Source: Acorus gramineus
Taxonomy: Eukaryota > Streptophyta > Magnoliopsida > Acorales > Acoraceae
Length of the DNA: 64,000 bases
Direction of reading: 5' to 3'
Assembly: GCA_030737835.1 (NCBI GenBank)
Contig: JAUJYN010000043.1
Span: 248,001-312,000 of the forward strand
Shown here one piece after another: positions 11,501 through 26,500 of this stretch (positions within the stretch are counted from its first letter, which is position 1; each line of letters starts with the position of its first letter). Made by a program: the position numbers and the translations under genes. The notes under the pieces were generated by a model. It ran no database searches and was not told the origin of the DNA. It saw only the letters and a list, made by a program, of their open reading frames with translations.

Positions 11501-14500
11501 TTGACCTTCACACTCCCATTCTGTTCTTGTTAAAACGATGAAAAAACTTCCACATGTTTCTGAAGTGAGTTGAAAGTAGATATTCTTCCTGGGAACTTAG
11601 TGAATCATTAGTTGAATAGCTAGTGGAGAATGAGAATATGACTAACGCAGGCATCTTATCTGGCAATTGGCTTTTTTTTGTGTGAGTGGAGTGCTTCTTC
11701 ATGTTGTTTGTTTTCCATTTTGTTTTGAAGGTAAACTTTATCTGTTTGGGTTTTCCAATGTTATCATAAATTACAGGTAGTGAGTTCCCACTGTGATAGA
11801 ATGCATGTATCGAATTGGTAAAAGCAGTGAATACCTTCTCAGGAATGAATAAGGACATGCTAATTTGTTTGAGATGACATTAAAATATATAAATTAATGG
11901 AGGAGCAGCTTTATTGGGAGATATTCAAGGTTTTTCTGAATAACAAGAAATAGATTGATGATTTATTAAACGATAATAAAAACTAGCATCGTAATATCAA
12001 TTTTATCTGCATGTGAGGAGTCAGTCAACCATGGGGCCCAATTTTCTTTGCTATGTATATGTGGAGAAGTTTGGAAGAAACTGACATTAGAATGGTAATT
12101 AATGACTTGAAAATGTCTATGTTACAATTCCTAATGGATCTGCACAGTAGGAAGTTGATAATTGAGACATAAGGTATGGACGTATAGTAGAAGGGTCACA
12201 TCTTAATCATAAGGGACATATATGAAGATAATAGGACAAGTGCAAGGACTGTCCCCATAAAGACAAATTCACAGGCTTTTATGGATCATCCCGTGTTGTG
12301 GTATATGTATTTTGTTATGGATTTCCAGTACCATATAGTGTAGTTGCACATTTCTCTGTTTCTTTTATATGGCGTATAATTTTTACTGGTTTGCTGATAT
12401 TGAGATACTTGGTAGACATGACAGGATTTGTGTGAATATTATTAGCATGCTGATGTTAATCAATGATGTCAAGGGTTTGATGAAGCCCATGATGAAAAGT
12501 CAATCATAGACCATTGGGAGAAGATGACCATGTTTATGTAGCAAGTTATCTCCATATATTCTTTTGTTCATGACATGTAAGATATATTATAAAATTAAAT
12601 GTAATAAGCACTTATCAAGCCAATCAGGAACAAGTCATATGAGAATTTACTGTCCACTTCCTTGCACATTAATTTGTGATGTTTATTCACTAATCAGGAA
12701 CCAGCCTTTCAAGAATTGATTTTGCTCTATACCGAGGACTCACCTTCAAATGGTGATGCAGAAAGTGGTGAGTTTCCAGCATTGCAGTTGAAGATATATG
12801 ACAAGATCCCAATTCCTGATCTTCCGGTAAGTTTGGATCTTAGCTTCTGACATGCATAATGTGTTAATATTCACAAATCTCCACTTACATCTTCATTAGG
12901 AATCTTTCATCTGAATTAGTCATACTGTAAGGCATCCCTTGGTATGCCCCTTGGCATGGATTCATGTAACTTGGATGTTTCTGAGATACTCTTTCTTGAG
13001 TGTGAGAAAAAAGCATTTTTAGGCCAATGGCTGCATATTGAAGAGATGTAATAAAGATGTGAATTTTGTGTGCTTTGATCCTTCGATTGTTGACCTTTGT
13101 TTTGCTGATTATTTATTCTTACAACAAATCTGTTTATGGCTGAGATGTTTTTTATATTTGTGCAGGTTATCTTTCCTCACAAAAAATTATCTTTCCGTAT
13201 CCTAGACACGGTATGCATATGGATTTATGGTTCTTTACCTTCTTTGTCTAAATATGATCACCTTGGTATGCATATGATTTATGCTTCTTTACCATTGTCT
13301 AAATATTGACACAGAAAAGAACATTTTAACTACATTTTTTTAACTTTTGATGAGATTTTGGTGAATCTGTTGCTTTTCATTTCTTAGAAGTGACACACAA
13401 TTACACCAACTGTTTTATTATTCAATACCCTCATATATTAGCATTATTATCAGTGTGTCATGCCTCTGTTTGTTATTTTGTATTTCACATTAAAACCTAA
13501 CACATTGCAATATTTGCTTGCTCTTTGTAGTAAATTTGCATTTTGTTGCAGTAGTTGAACTATTTAACATGGCACTAAAGGAGAAATCTGTTGTACTGAT
13601 CCCTTAAGCAGAAAGGTAAATGCGAAGCCAGCACTTGATAATGCAACATGGCATTGTGAACTGCTCGATCATGATTATCAGGCAAAACAGTATACCCCAG
13701 TTATCAGATAAAGAATCTGTGATCATTATTGTCACCTTGTCTTGGTTATACCTGTCAATCTTCTAGTCACTACATTTTAAGAGTGTATCTCAATGCTAAG
13801 TGGATCTGTAATCAAGAGGCTTTAGTTTGTGCCCAATTATACAGAAAATGTTTCATGATCTTATTGATTTTTTCAATTGCCAGTATAATTGCAATTATGG
13901 TGCTGTGAAAAGATAATTGGATCTTAATCTCTAACTGCGTGTTGCAAGGATGCCTTCAATTGGTCATATGCATGGCCTTCCTATTGAAAGTAGGCATCTC
14001 TAATGGACAGGGTACATCCCTGACCTCTAATTTCTCTGAAACTTATTCTAACAGTGGCTTGTGAGCACATGCTAATGCTGTTAGATTGAAAAAGACTTAA
14101 TTGGTTAGTTGTTTCTTTAAGATAGATATAATCCACTGTAGTCTATCTATAGATGGATGCATTAAACCAGACCTTAAGTTCTGTTTATCATGTAAGCAAC
14201 ATACTCTAATGCACAAGTTTAAGTTTGTAATGCATAGTCTATATATATATTTCTGGATGGGATGCTTATTTTACTACTTGTAGGTACGGTTGGATGTTGC
14301 AAGCATACTGGGGTTATTGGCATTCTTGGTTAATTACAAGTTTGAAAACATTCTTTCATCTCCGTGAGTATTTAGAATTTTCTATAGATACTCTGGATTC
14401 AGTTTCAACTTATGTGTGTTTACATATTTTAATTGAATGCCTTTTTATTATGTCATTTTCAGTAGAAATCTTTCTTATTTAGCCATGCATGCAAGTTTTA

Positions 14501-17500
14501 TGTGCTCTTTTCAGTACTTCATCTTCTCAAGTAGTTGGACATATTACCAATCTTTTACCTAAGACAACCTTAAGATTGGGTTATCCATTGTTTTTAGTTG
14601 GGAACAACCTGATTCACAGAAGCACCCTCAAACTCTGTGCATCAGGTGAGTGCGGAGAGATTTGAACTTGAGACCTATCTGGAGCAAATCCACATATCTC
14701 TAGCCAAAGAGCCAACCCTGTGTGAGTAAAGAAAATTGATTCGGTTCTGCGGTGGACATCTTTCTCACGTGTTGTTCATGTATAATGACAAATTCAATTT
14801 ATGTATTTTAGCATCAGATATGTCTTTGGGTGTTCTAGGTTTATTTTTCCTTGTTTCTGTGTATCTATCTGCATTTTGGTTCAGGAATTGCCTCAGAGAC
14901 AAATAAATGTGAGTTCACACCCTTTCCATGTAAATGATTTCTAATTGTAGGGGAGGTAAAGAGTTGCTCCCAGATTGCATGTGCTTAATCTGTGGATCCA
15001 ATAAGCTTCTCCACCCATCAACTTGTCCCAGTCAAGGATTTTACAATGCCTTTATCTTGCCCCCTCAGCCTTCTAGGAATTCAGCAATATGACTAGATGA
15101 GAGCTTCAAAATATGAAGGGGGCTCAAGTCCATGTCTTTTTAAAAACAAAATAAAGAAACCAAACCCTGGTGGGGTGTGAGGGGTGAAGGTTGCTTTTTG
15201 TCACAATGTGCTTGAATGCCAATCTCAGTTTGATGTGATAAGTTTTATTGTTGTTTCTTATAGCTGGAATGCAGAACATACCTTTTCAATTATAATTCCA
15301 AACAGTAGTATATTGCCATATGCCTTATCTGTTTTCTCCCACCATGAAACTTTGTACCTACATTCATCTAGAGGTGGCTTGCCATTTTCATGTACTGTTT
15401 GCAGTTGTCAGCTTTCACTGATTTATGCTGCCCAGTTTCAGTCTATTAACAGAAAAAGAACACTCATAGATGACATTTCATGATATAAACCAACAATGCA
15501 TCATGAATGTTGGTGGCTTTGATTGTCGTTAAAATCTTGTCTTTGCCAACAAAAATATAAAACCCTTACCTAGGTAGAAAGTGGTAGCAAGGGGTCGAAT
15601 CCACAGGAAGGCTATTGAAGCAAACGAATAAAAGTAAAAGATTATCAATTTTTTGCAAAAAAGTTTAAAAACAAATTATCAATGATTGATTTAAGAAAAT
15701 TAATTTAAAAGCTAAAGTTTAAACCAATGTATAAAAAAGACCACCAAGGATTGGAAATCCACCCCACGTGTATCGTGATAATTCTTTCTTTTGCATCTAA
15801 TGAAAACAGAATATTTCAAAAGCAGTTCACTTCTACTCGATTTAAAAATAGGGTTTATAAAGCATCAACCGTATCCCATCTAAGTAGAACGACAGAAGAT
15901 CTAAAAATACCCATAATCAAAAGAAATCTAAGTTGAAGAAACTATATAAACATGAAGAACAAATCAGAAAATATCAATGCACAAAGAAAAGAATCAATCA
16001 TTCAAACGCATGGGGTGGAATCCTCTCCTTGATGGAAGGATTTTCTAGCCTATCATGGTTGATGAAATTATAGAATAAACATAAAAATATTCCATGAAAA
16101 CAAAATAACAATGCTCTTTTATTGAAAACACAAGAGAATCTGTTTCAAATAAAAACAAAAACAAAAACTAAAAACAAAAACTCAAAACAGAAAAGAAAGA
16201 ACAAAAACTGAAAATAAATTCCTTCTTGGCTGAATGCAGAGATCTTTTCCTCTCTCTCTAGAGTGCCCTTTTTATAGGGGTTTTGAGGGTTGAATTAGTT
16301 GTAAATGCTGATTTTCTTGAGTTAATGCTGATTTGCAAAATATGTTGGAGATATAATTGCAAAATCTGTCAGAGATCTTGTTGATTTATTGAAGATGTCA
16401 AAACTGATTTGATTGAAGATTTTATTGATTTGGTGGATCATGTTTAGAAGTTTTGATGAAGCTTTGAATGTTAATTCCTTCTCCAATTTATAACCTGCCA
16501 AATTTAAATCCAAATTTAGATTTCTGAATTTTAAAATATGGCTCTATATGAAAAATATGATAATGCATATTAATTGTATAAATATTGTCAATTTGTGCAA
16601 AATATGCTTTGAATATAAAGAATAGAAACTTCCCTAATATGCATGTATATATGAATAATTACATAGGGAAATGTTCCAAAACAACTCTTAAAAGCATATA
16701 AAAATATGTTCTTTTGAATATCTAACAAATACCCCCAAACTGCCTTTTTGCTAGTCCTCGAGCAAAACTAGAAAAAAAAAAAAATCCTAACTCACTTTCA
16801 CAGGATTCGCGGTTACACTTAACATGTGCAACAAGCCTTTAAACCCCTAGGTCACCCTAGTGGACGAGTTGTGTCTCGTGAGGGTTTGCAGCGAATATAC
16901 TCACAAAATTCTTTTTTTTTTTTTTTTTTTTTTTTTTGAGGAAAATGACATCTTCGGGAGCTTTATAAAAATCTACTAAAGTTGAGAACTCTATACACAT
17001 GTTAGAAGTTTTCACTCATAATCAAGTCCTGAAGTGTGTGTGTGCATAGCCAACAAAGATGTAGCTTTCTTTTTCCGAGTAAAACTTAATTTTGATTACC
17101 TTCAGAATGAATTTCGTCTTGACTTCAAAAACTCACTGGATATTACACTCAACAAGGAAATCACTCAGAAGTGGACTTATTTCTCTCAACTTATATGTGG
17201 CAAGGAATCAAAATTCAAATCATCCACATATAAAATTTATAGAAGGACGGACCATATCAAAGAAAAATAAAAATTTAATTTGATCTTAGGAACGGAATAT
17301 CATAGACTCAAGAACATTGGATTAAACACCGTAAGTCCTCTTCATCTATTCTCCACATTTTAACCACATTACATTTAGGATCAAGTAGGTTTTTTCAATA
17401 GGTTGTAATGGGGCTAGGGTTATTGTTGATAACTGGACAAGGTTTATTCTAAAATGCTTTGAGAATTTGTATACTTTTTTTATGAATATCAATTTTATTT

Positions 17501-20500
17501 ATTTATTTATTTCTTTTTCTTTCCTTTTCTCTCTCTGTTTTTTTTTTTTTTTCCTCAAGAATCATGATAGTAATAGCCCTTCCATGAATTTTATAGTAAT
17601 TGATTGAATTTTGTTTTTCTTTTTCTTTTCTTCATTCCCAAAGCAAAATTTGAGGTTACACTCATTGAGTGGAGTGTAGGTTGGAGAAATAGGTTGAACA
17701 AAGAAAGGCTTATATGGCTCAAGGGGTTTGACTAGTGGATAAGTGTAAGAATAGGTTAGTAGAACATGATAGATGGGTTAACAAAGATGGCCTAAATCAT
17801 TTCCTAAGTTTCACATGGTTATTATATGCCTTGAAAAGATTTCAGAGGAGTTTCTAGTGTAGTAATCCAATTTTTTATGGTTTTCATGAGTCTTTGATCA
17901 AAACAAGAATAAAGAGATCAAACAACGACATTTAAGTGAAAACAAGAAAATTTTGAGTTAACTTGTAACTCAGAATTATGTAAAGATTCTCCAAGAATAG
18001 AATGGCTCAAATCTCTCCTGGGTTAAGTCTCCGCTAATGATTCATCCAGTTCTCTCCCTTAAATTTCACTTTTCCATTTAGGCTACATACATGTGGCTAT
18101 AAGTGCTGAAAATTTTTTCAAGACTTGAAATTTGCGAAAAATTTTAGAAACATGATAGAATTAACAACTAAAGTGAAAATTAATCTAGCAAGCCAAAGGT
18201 ATCCCAATGATTGAAGTTTTCTCAAAATTTCTTTTTTTTTTTTTTTTTTTTAATTTCACATCAAAATTTGTTGATTACACCCCCAAACCTAAATCTAACA
18301 TTGTCCTCAATGTGAATGACAACTACAAAATGATGCATGTGATGCTGAAAAATGAAAAGGACAATAGAAATAAATAAAGAAGGTAGAGACTGCATACCTT
18401 ATTTGATGTGAATTCTTATAATTTATCCTGTGACAAAATAGCTCAGTGAATCCGCACAGAAACATAGTGAATCCGCACAGAAACATAGAAATGACAAATA
18501 TGTACTCAAATTCAAAGCATAATAATTGAAAAATGTCTTAACCCTAAACCTAAAAATCTCATAGATGTACAAAGTGATCAATCCTGATACACAGGATCTT
18601 CCAAAAGTGTCTCCTCAACTTCTGGGCTCAGATACTCAAGATATGGTTTCAAACGATGTCCATTGACTTGGAAAGTACTACCATCCTTGGCATTATGGAT
18701 TTCAATCGCCTCATGTGGATGAACTTTCTCAACTGTGTATGGGCCAGTCCAGCGAGATTTCAATTTCCCAGGAAATAAATGAAGTCTAGAATTGTACAAA
18801 AGGACCTTCTGACAGGGGAAAAATTCCTTACGAAGGAAAATCGTATCATGCATGGTCTTCATGCGATCCTTGTACCTTGCGGCACAGTTATATGCATCAT
18901 TCCTAATCTCTTCTAACTCATCGAGTTGCAGTTTCCTATGTTCTCTTGCCTTGTCGCGATCAAAATTGAGGCATTTCATTACCCAATATGCTTTGTATTC
19001 TAATTTGACAGGTAAATGGTAGGCCTTGCCATAAATAGGGACTTGGTCAATGAAGGGTACATGGAAATGATCCTTAAACTCTAACTGGGGTGAATTGACA
19101 CTAGATGACACGAGCAGAGATTCAGAAATGGGCAATGATTCAAACTGAGTGCCATTTGCTAGTATCCATGATTAGAGCGGAATCTAAAAGTGCATTCACT
19201 TCCCTAATTGAACCTTCTTTATCAAAATCTTTGCTGAATGGGTCAGAATAACTCGACTCTTCCAAAGAGTTGTTGATCATATCATCAATCATGCAAACTT
19301 CCTCAAGATCATCAATTTCAGTTGATTGGTTACTACTATGGAAAACATTGAGTTGGACAGTCATGTTTCCGAAGGCTAGAGTCATTATACCATTCCTACA
19401 TCTAATAACAGCATCTGAAGTGGCTGGAAATGGTCTGCCTAGGATCCCAGGGATATGGCTACTTGGGTTTTTCACTGGTTCAGTTTCTAGGACTACAAAC
19501 TCCATAGGATTATAGAATTCTTTAACCTTGACAATCAAATCTTCCACAATTCCCTTTGGATACTTCACAGTTCTATCCGTTAATGAAAGGGTAATGTATG
19601 TGGTTTTTAACTCCCCCAAACCTAACTCTTTGTACACAAAATAGGATAGCAGATTCACACTGGCTCCTAAATCTAGGAGGGCTATTTGGATGACAGTCTC
19701 TCCTACTTTGATCGCAATTGTTGGGCAACCAGGGTCCTTGTATTTTGGAACAATTTGTTGTTGAATGAAAGATGAGGCTTATGCAGCCATCACAGCATGT
19801 CTAGGAACACTGGTTCTCCTTTTCATTGTGGTGAGATCTTTCAGGAATTTTGTATAGGAGGGAATCTGTTTTACGGCATCTAAGAAAGGTATATTGATCT
19901 GAACATTCTTAAATACTTCCATAATATCATCAAAATGAGAAATTTTCTTGGGTTCTTGCAATCTAAGAGGATAAGGAGCTTTGGGCTTGTAGACATCGAC
20001 AGGCTTTGGTGCTATTTCCCCGGTTTCATTTCACCTTCTTCCTGGTCAACAGTCTTATGGACTGCGATTTCTTCACTTTTTTCCTTGGGGAGTTGGACCT
20101 TCTTGTCCACTCGCTTGCCATATGTTAAGGTGGTAATGGCCTGGACTTCATGGGATGATTTTTCATTAGAGTTAACCTGATATTGCCCTATTGGGCCTTG
20201 ACTCTGTTGTCTACTAGGATTAGGCACTGGCTGACTAGGTAATTCACCCTTCTTCCTATCTACTAGAGAACTGGCTATTTGGCTTAGACTAACTTCAAGT
20301 TTTGCAATTGCTTGTGCATGGATCTGATTAGTCTGGGTTTGTGACAAATTGGTTTGTTGTTGCTGATGGATGAATTCTTGTTGTTGCTTCATCATGTTAG
20401 CCATCATGGCTTCTAGATGTGAGGGTTGTTGAGGAGTGGGAGCAACATAAGGAGGAGGTGGAACCAAAGGTTGGTTCAACTGAGGAGCTTGTGATGGGCC

Positions 20501-23500
20501 TGGCCTGGAAAAATTTCTTTGATACCCTGGTGGACCACCTTGATATTGGATAGGTTCATTCTGCCTATAAGAGAAGTTTGGATGAAACCTATTATCAGGA
20601 TGGTAGACTGGGCCAAAAGAATTGGGAGTGGGCTTTTTGAAGGCATTATATGAATTAATCAAGTTTGCCTGCTCGGCCTTGATGGTGGGCAAACTAGGGC
20701 AACACTCCACTAGATGCTCTGAACTATCACAAATGAGACATATGTTGTGTGGCTCATGTTCCACATTCATTATGGGGTTTGGATCTCTCTGTGAGTTCCG
20801 GTTTGTTGTTACCGCAAAAGTATCGAACTTCTTGCTCAATTTGTTCACCCCATCCACTAAGTTGGTCATGACATATTTAAGATCTGGATCTGCTTTTATT
20901 TCATAAATACCTGACTTTCTAGATCCTCTATCATCAACTTCATTGTCATAGCTACTCCAATTCTGGGCATTCTCAGCTAAATCTACAAGGAACTCATAGG
21001 CTTCATCAGGGGTCTGATCCATGAACTTACCCTTGTGCATGGACTCAATCATGTTCCTATGTGTGTGAGGTAGTCCCTTATAGAAGAAGTGAACTAGCTG
21101 GGCTTTGTCAAGCCCATGGTGTGGGCATTTGATTAACAAATCATGAAATTTTTCCCAAATTTGAGAAAATTCATCTTCAGCTCTCCCCCTAAAAGTTCTA
21201 ATGGCATCTTTGATTTTCTCAGTTTTTGCCATAGGATAAAATTTTGTCATGAATTTTTTAGAGAGTTGTTCCCATGTTGAAATTGAATTGGTGGAGAGGG
21301 AATACAGCCATGCAGCTGCATGATCTTCCAAAGTCATGGGGAACAACCTCAATTTGACACCTTCCTCATCTAGGTTCTGATTTTTGAATGTTTGACAAAT
21401 TGTCAAGAATTTGTTTAGATGGATATAGGGTTGCTCACTCTCGAACCCATGGAATTTGGGAAGCATATTGATGGTTGCCGGCCGAATCTCAAATTGGATT
21501 GCAGTGGTGGCCGGCAGCACTATGCAGGTTGGTGGATCGGAAGATGCAGGAGCATATAGCTCATTCAGGGTTTTGGCACGTTCACCCATTGTGAAGAGTG
21601 ATGAATGGTTAAGGACTCGCCTATGTTGATGAAAGGTTCTCTCAATCTCAGGGTCTAAAGGTTTTAACTCTCCCCTATTGGATCTTCTACCGTGCATGCA
21701 CCAGAAACAAAAAAGTTTGAACCTCTCTCCTAGATTAGACAGCTCCTAACAGGTTTGAAAAGTACACTTAAGCCTCCAATTCGGTCCTATGAAACGTTGA
21801 CCAGGTCAGCCTCCAGGTAGTGGTGGGGTCACAATGGTCCCGCTTAAGTACCACCCTTCTAGAACACAAAGTGTCTCCCTTAGAGGGACAAAACTTTCCT
21901 AGACATCAACATGATCAAAGAGCACAATTGGTGGAACTTTTGGTGGTCTTCGCCTTAATGAGCTCAAGAATCCTAAGGCCAATGTCTAATTGATTTTATT
22001 TTAATTGGCTTGGGATAATCATGCAATGTAGTGATTTTTGGGCCAAGGACGGGTGATGAAATCCCAACCTTATCTTTTTTTTTACTTTTTATGGGTTTTG
22101 CCCTTAAGTTGATTTATGCAAATGAATACGCTAAATGCACAAAGATTAAAACAAGAGCTTTTGTCAATGGAGAACTTACCTACGGAGTATGTTCACTCCG
22201 GAAATCCAAAAATTTGAAGTGGAATTAGATCAATGAGTCTTGAGCTTTATGTTCCTCATCCTTCTCTCTTCTTCCTGCAAAACAAATAAAAAAAAAAAAT
22301 TTAATTTTTTTTTTTTTTTTTTTTTAAGGAAAAAAAAATTGATACCTTCAACCTTTACCGTTACTTACCTTGCCTCCCCGGCAACGGCGCCAATTTGTTG
22401 GTGGCTTTGATTGTCGTTAAAATCTTGTCTTTGCCAACAAAAATATAAAACCCTTACCTAGGTAGAAAGTGGTAGCAAGGGGTCGAATCCACAGGGAGGC
22501 TATTGAAGCAAACGAATAAAAGTAAAAGATTATCAATTTTTTGCAAAAAGGTTTAAAAACAAATTATCAATGATTGATTTAAGAAAACTAATTTAAAAGC
22601 TAAAGTTGAAACCAATGTATAAAAAAGACCACCAAGGATTGGAAATCCACCCCACGTGTATCGTGATAATTCTTTCTTTTGCATCTAATGAAAACAGAAT
22701 ATTTCAAAAGCAGTTCACTTCTACTCGATTTAAAAATAGGGTTTATAAAGCATCAACCGTATCCCATCTAAGTAGAACGACAGAAGATCTAAAAATACCC
22801 ATAATCAAAAGAAATCTAAGTTGAAGAAACTATATAAACATGAAGAACAAATCAGAAAATATCAATGCACAAAGAAAAGAATCAATCATTCAAACGCATG
22901 GGGTGGAATCCTCTCCTTGATGGAAGGATTTTCTAGCCTATCATGGTTGATGAAATTATAGAATAAACATAAAAATATTCCATGAAAACAAAATAACAAT
23001 GCTCTTTTATTGAAAACACAAGAGAATCTGTTTCTAATAAAAACAAAAACAAAAACTCAAAACAGAAAAGAAAAAACAAAAACTGAAAATAAATTCCTTC
23101 TTGGCTGAATGCAGAGATCTTTCCTCTCTCTCTGGAGTGCCCTTTTTATAGGGGTTTTGAGGGTTGAATTAGTTGTAAATGCTGATTTGCTTGAGTTGTT
23201 AATGCTGATTTGCAAAATATGTTGGAGATATAATTGCAAAATCTGTTAGAGATCTTGTTGATTTGTTGGAGATGTCAAAATTGATTTGATTGAAGATTTT
23301 ATTGATTTGGTGGATCATTTTTAGAAGCTTTGATGAGCTTTGAATGCTAATTCCTTCTCCAATTTATAACCTGCCAAATTTAAATACTGTCAAATTTAGA
23401 TTTCTGAATTTTAAAATATGGCTCTATATGAAAAATATGATAATGCATATTAATTGTATAAATATTGTCAATTTGTGCAAAATATGCTTTGAATATAAAG

Positions 23501-26500
23501 AATAGAAACTTCCCTAATATGCATGTATATATGAATAATTACATAGGGAAATGTTCCAAAACAACTCTTAAAAGCATATAAAAATTTGTTCTTTTGAATA
23601 TCTAACAATGAACAATCCTCACTTGAAAGTATTATCCTTGTCATTTGCCCTAGTATAGATAATATGATAAAACCTTCATGACAATTTCATTTCTTGTGGT
23701 GGTTTTTTTTCATTCTAGAAATGAAAATATCTTGCTTTACCATGGGATAAAGATGAGAATGTTTCATAATTAATTTGTATTTGACAGAATTACTGGGTTA
23801 AGATTTGGAAATTACTTTGGATATCATCAGCCATCAATTCTTCTAATATCCTCTGATTATATGACTCCCTTTCTACTTTCTGTATTCATTCTTTCACTAA
23901 TTATGGTATATGGAATCCATCTTGTATGCTAATACTTAACATACCTGATCACGTGTATTTACCATTACTAGTTATGCAGGTCAGCTCTTTTGCTAGATGT
24001 GATTGCTTTCAGTGCGCTTATTATATATGTGAGCCGTGTTATTCTGGGATACAAACAGACCTGGGATCGGTATCAAGTGAGTATATTTTCACATCCTGAA
24101 TATTGTTACATTGTATGAGATCTACAAAAGCATTCACACGTCCTTCCATTAATATCATTATTTCTTGTTGCAAATGTTTACCCTTTTTTCTAGGATGAAA
24201 ATGTCTATTCACAAATGGAAGTCAAAGTTTGCTTAAGAACTGCATCATTGCATTATAAGGTTATTTTTGCCAATTAAATCATAGTACTTAGAATTTTTTT
24301 TCAACAATTAAAAGCATTTCTGGTTGTATATTCAAGAGGTTAAAAGATGCTAGGTCTTCTATATATTGAAGTTTCTCACTTATGTTATGGATAATGTAAT
24401 ATCAAAGTTTTTGTGGCCTTGTAAATGTAAAAGATGAATCTATGGAAGTGTATGAGTCTAGGGTCTGGATTCATACCCTATCTCTATAGAACACAATCTA
24501 TCCCTTTAAACATATACTCATATAGTATCTTTTCCAAAAATATTTAATAGTGCTCATTCTTTGTGGTGGGCTCCTTGGTCCTTTTCATTGAGTTTCTTCT
24601 CTATGCAGATTTCTCATTTCTTCTTCATTTTTTTTTCCTTTTTTTTGCAGTAACCACTGATCATGAATACCACTCATATTTACATCAACTGCGATTACCT
24701 CCTCTTCATTCATTTCTCCTGTAGTGTGCTTTGAGATTCACTTTGGCCCAAGGAAGAATTTATGATGAGTAGTTTCGACTAGTTTGATCCTGCAAATTAG
24801 GAGGCCAATATTTGGAAGATTTTCATATTGCCATCCCAAAATTATCACAAAATGAGAAGAAAAGTTAAAATGTCATATGGATCAACATTGTGATTGTGAT
24901 AGATAGAAGTTCCTCATATTGAGGAGATGATCTTCAGTATAGAATTTTTCTTTTTAATGCCCCAATAAAGATGCAAGGATATGTTTCTATGGTCACCTGA
25001 ATTCAGGCCCCATTTGGTTCGTGTCATTCTGGGATGTATTTTGATTCCATGTGAGATTACCAGGAATGTGTGTAAAATCCAGTGTTTAGTTAGTGGTAAT
25101 CTTGATGTAATTGTTAGCCCACTAGATTTAGAATCAAGGCATGTCGGAAAATAGGGTGGAATTAAATTCCCACCCTTTTTTGTGGTAATCTCAAAATCCA
25201 CCATGATTCTTAAATTGAATGACTATTCTACTCTTTACAAATTAATTAAATTACTATCTTATCTTCTAACTTTAGAAAATATATTTTATTTTAGGTTATT
25301 AATATTCCGTCGTTTGAAGTTTTTAGGGGAGTTCGTAATATTCAACTAGTTTAGGAAGATTACTACCCTATTTCTTAGGGCCTTTGTCTTTTCTAGATTG
25401 TTGCATAAATTCATTTCCTATTGGATGATTCTGTTATCTCAAGAGAATATGGTCTTACATAACAACCTTTTAAACACGGTTTGTGCTCATGTTGAAAGAA
25501 AAATAAAATGACCATGGTTGATAGTGGACAGCCTTATGATTATGTTAAATTATCCTGGGATGTTCATTATATGCAAATTGCAATATACTGTTCCTTGTTC
25601 AGATTGTGTCATTTGAACTTAATTTAAATATCTCAATCCCATTGTTAATTATGTTTTTTAGCTAGGGCTAAATGTTCTTCATTTGTTATTTGATGATTGA
25701 TCTTGATCACATGGAAAGCCTTCATATGTATTTAACTTGGCATCTTTTCTTTTGATGCCTTCAGTAACTTGTTTTATAGATTGTATCTGCACAACGATAG
25801 TTTTTTTATTTTTTATTTTTTATGTAACATGTTTTGTGGACATATAACAGAAAATGTATAATTGCAGCTTTTGGTCAACAAGACTCTTTATGAAAAAACC
25901 ATAGCAAGTGGCTTTGGTTCGGTTTACTTTCTTCTGGATGCCTCTGAACAGCAACAAGTGAGAAGTTCTACATGTTAGTTATCCTGTCCTATATATAATA
26001 CCAGAATTTGCAAGTTAATTCTTGCAATATTTTTTTCATGCAGTACAAGGAGACACTTTTGGCATATGCAATTCTACTCTGTGTCGTTGACTGGCAGGTG
26101 TTGCCTACTCTTTCTTTTGTTTCGTCATTCAATTGGTTATGGCTACAAGATTGCTTGTGTTTTTCCATTTTCTGCCATCAGAAGCTAATTATTTTCCTTC
26201 ATGCTATGCATTTGTGATGCCAGCATAGTGTATTGTACTATTTCTTTATTTATTAATGTTAATGAAGTGTTGCCCTTCTTGGCTTGTACTTAAATTGTAA
26301 ATTCTCTTCTTGTTATATAAGCATGAAAATTGACTTGAGAAGACAATCATTAGATGGGTGAACTTATCCACATTTTTAGAAAAAAATTAACTATATCTAT
26401 GTTTTTTAAATTTAAGCTCATAAAAGAAAATGGATGCATAAGACATAATTTTATGCCACATTCAAATAGACTAGTTGTTTTCTGTTGTTTATCATGGTAT

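Larger units (their letters stand above)
15508..23607 (-). mobile_element. Athila-like Ty3/Gypsy LTR retrotransposon, internally deleted
   Basis: The element is 8100 bp, bounded by ~1.21-kb direct LTRs starting TGTTGG and ending CTAACA, with ATGAA target duplications. Coding strand, primer site and polypurine tract all place it on the minus strand. It has gag, a DLGAS-type protease remnant and the C-terminal tail of integrase, but reverse transcriptase, RNase H and the integrase core are missing; a deletion joins the protease-RT linker to the integrase tail near 19030-19085. It is therefore non-autonomous. By eye the LTRs differ by roughly 20 substitutions and a few indels, so it inserted recently. 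It sits in intron 9 of the DUF3754 gene. Confidence 0.92.
14364..23979 (+). other. Intron 9 of the DUF3754 gene (9.6 kb)
   Basis: This is the longest intron, at 9616 bp, of which about 8.1 kb is the Athila-like element at 15508-23607. Removing the element and one target copy leaves an intron of about 1.5 kb. A SINE remnant lies at 14600-14735. The element is in the opposite orientation to the gene. Confidence 0.85.

Noticed and set aside
10650-12250. Possible decayed LINE or gene in intron 6
   Set aside because: No reverse transcriptase, endonuclease or other motif could be recognised in any frame.
15727-15936. Identical 69-72-codon frames at 15727 and 22606
   Set aside because: Both are within the two LTRs of the Athila-like element and duplicate each other because the LTRs do; no coding evidence.
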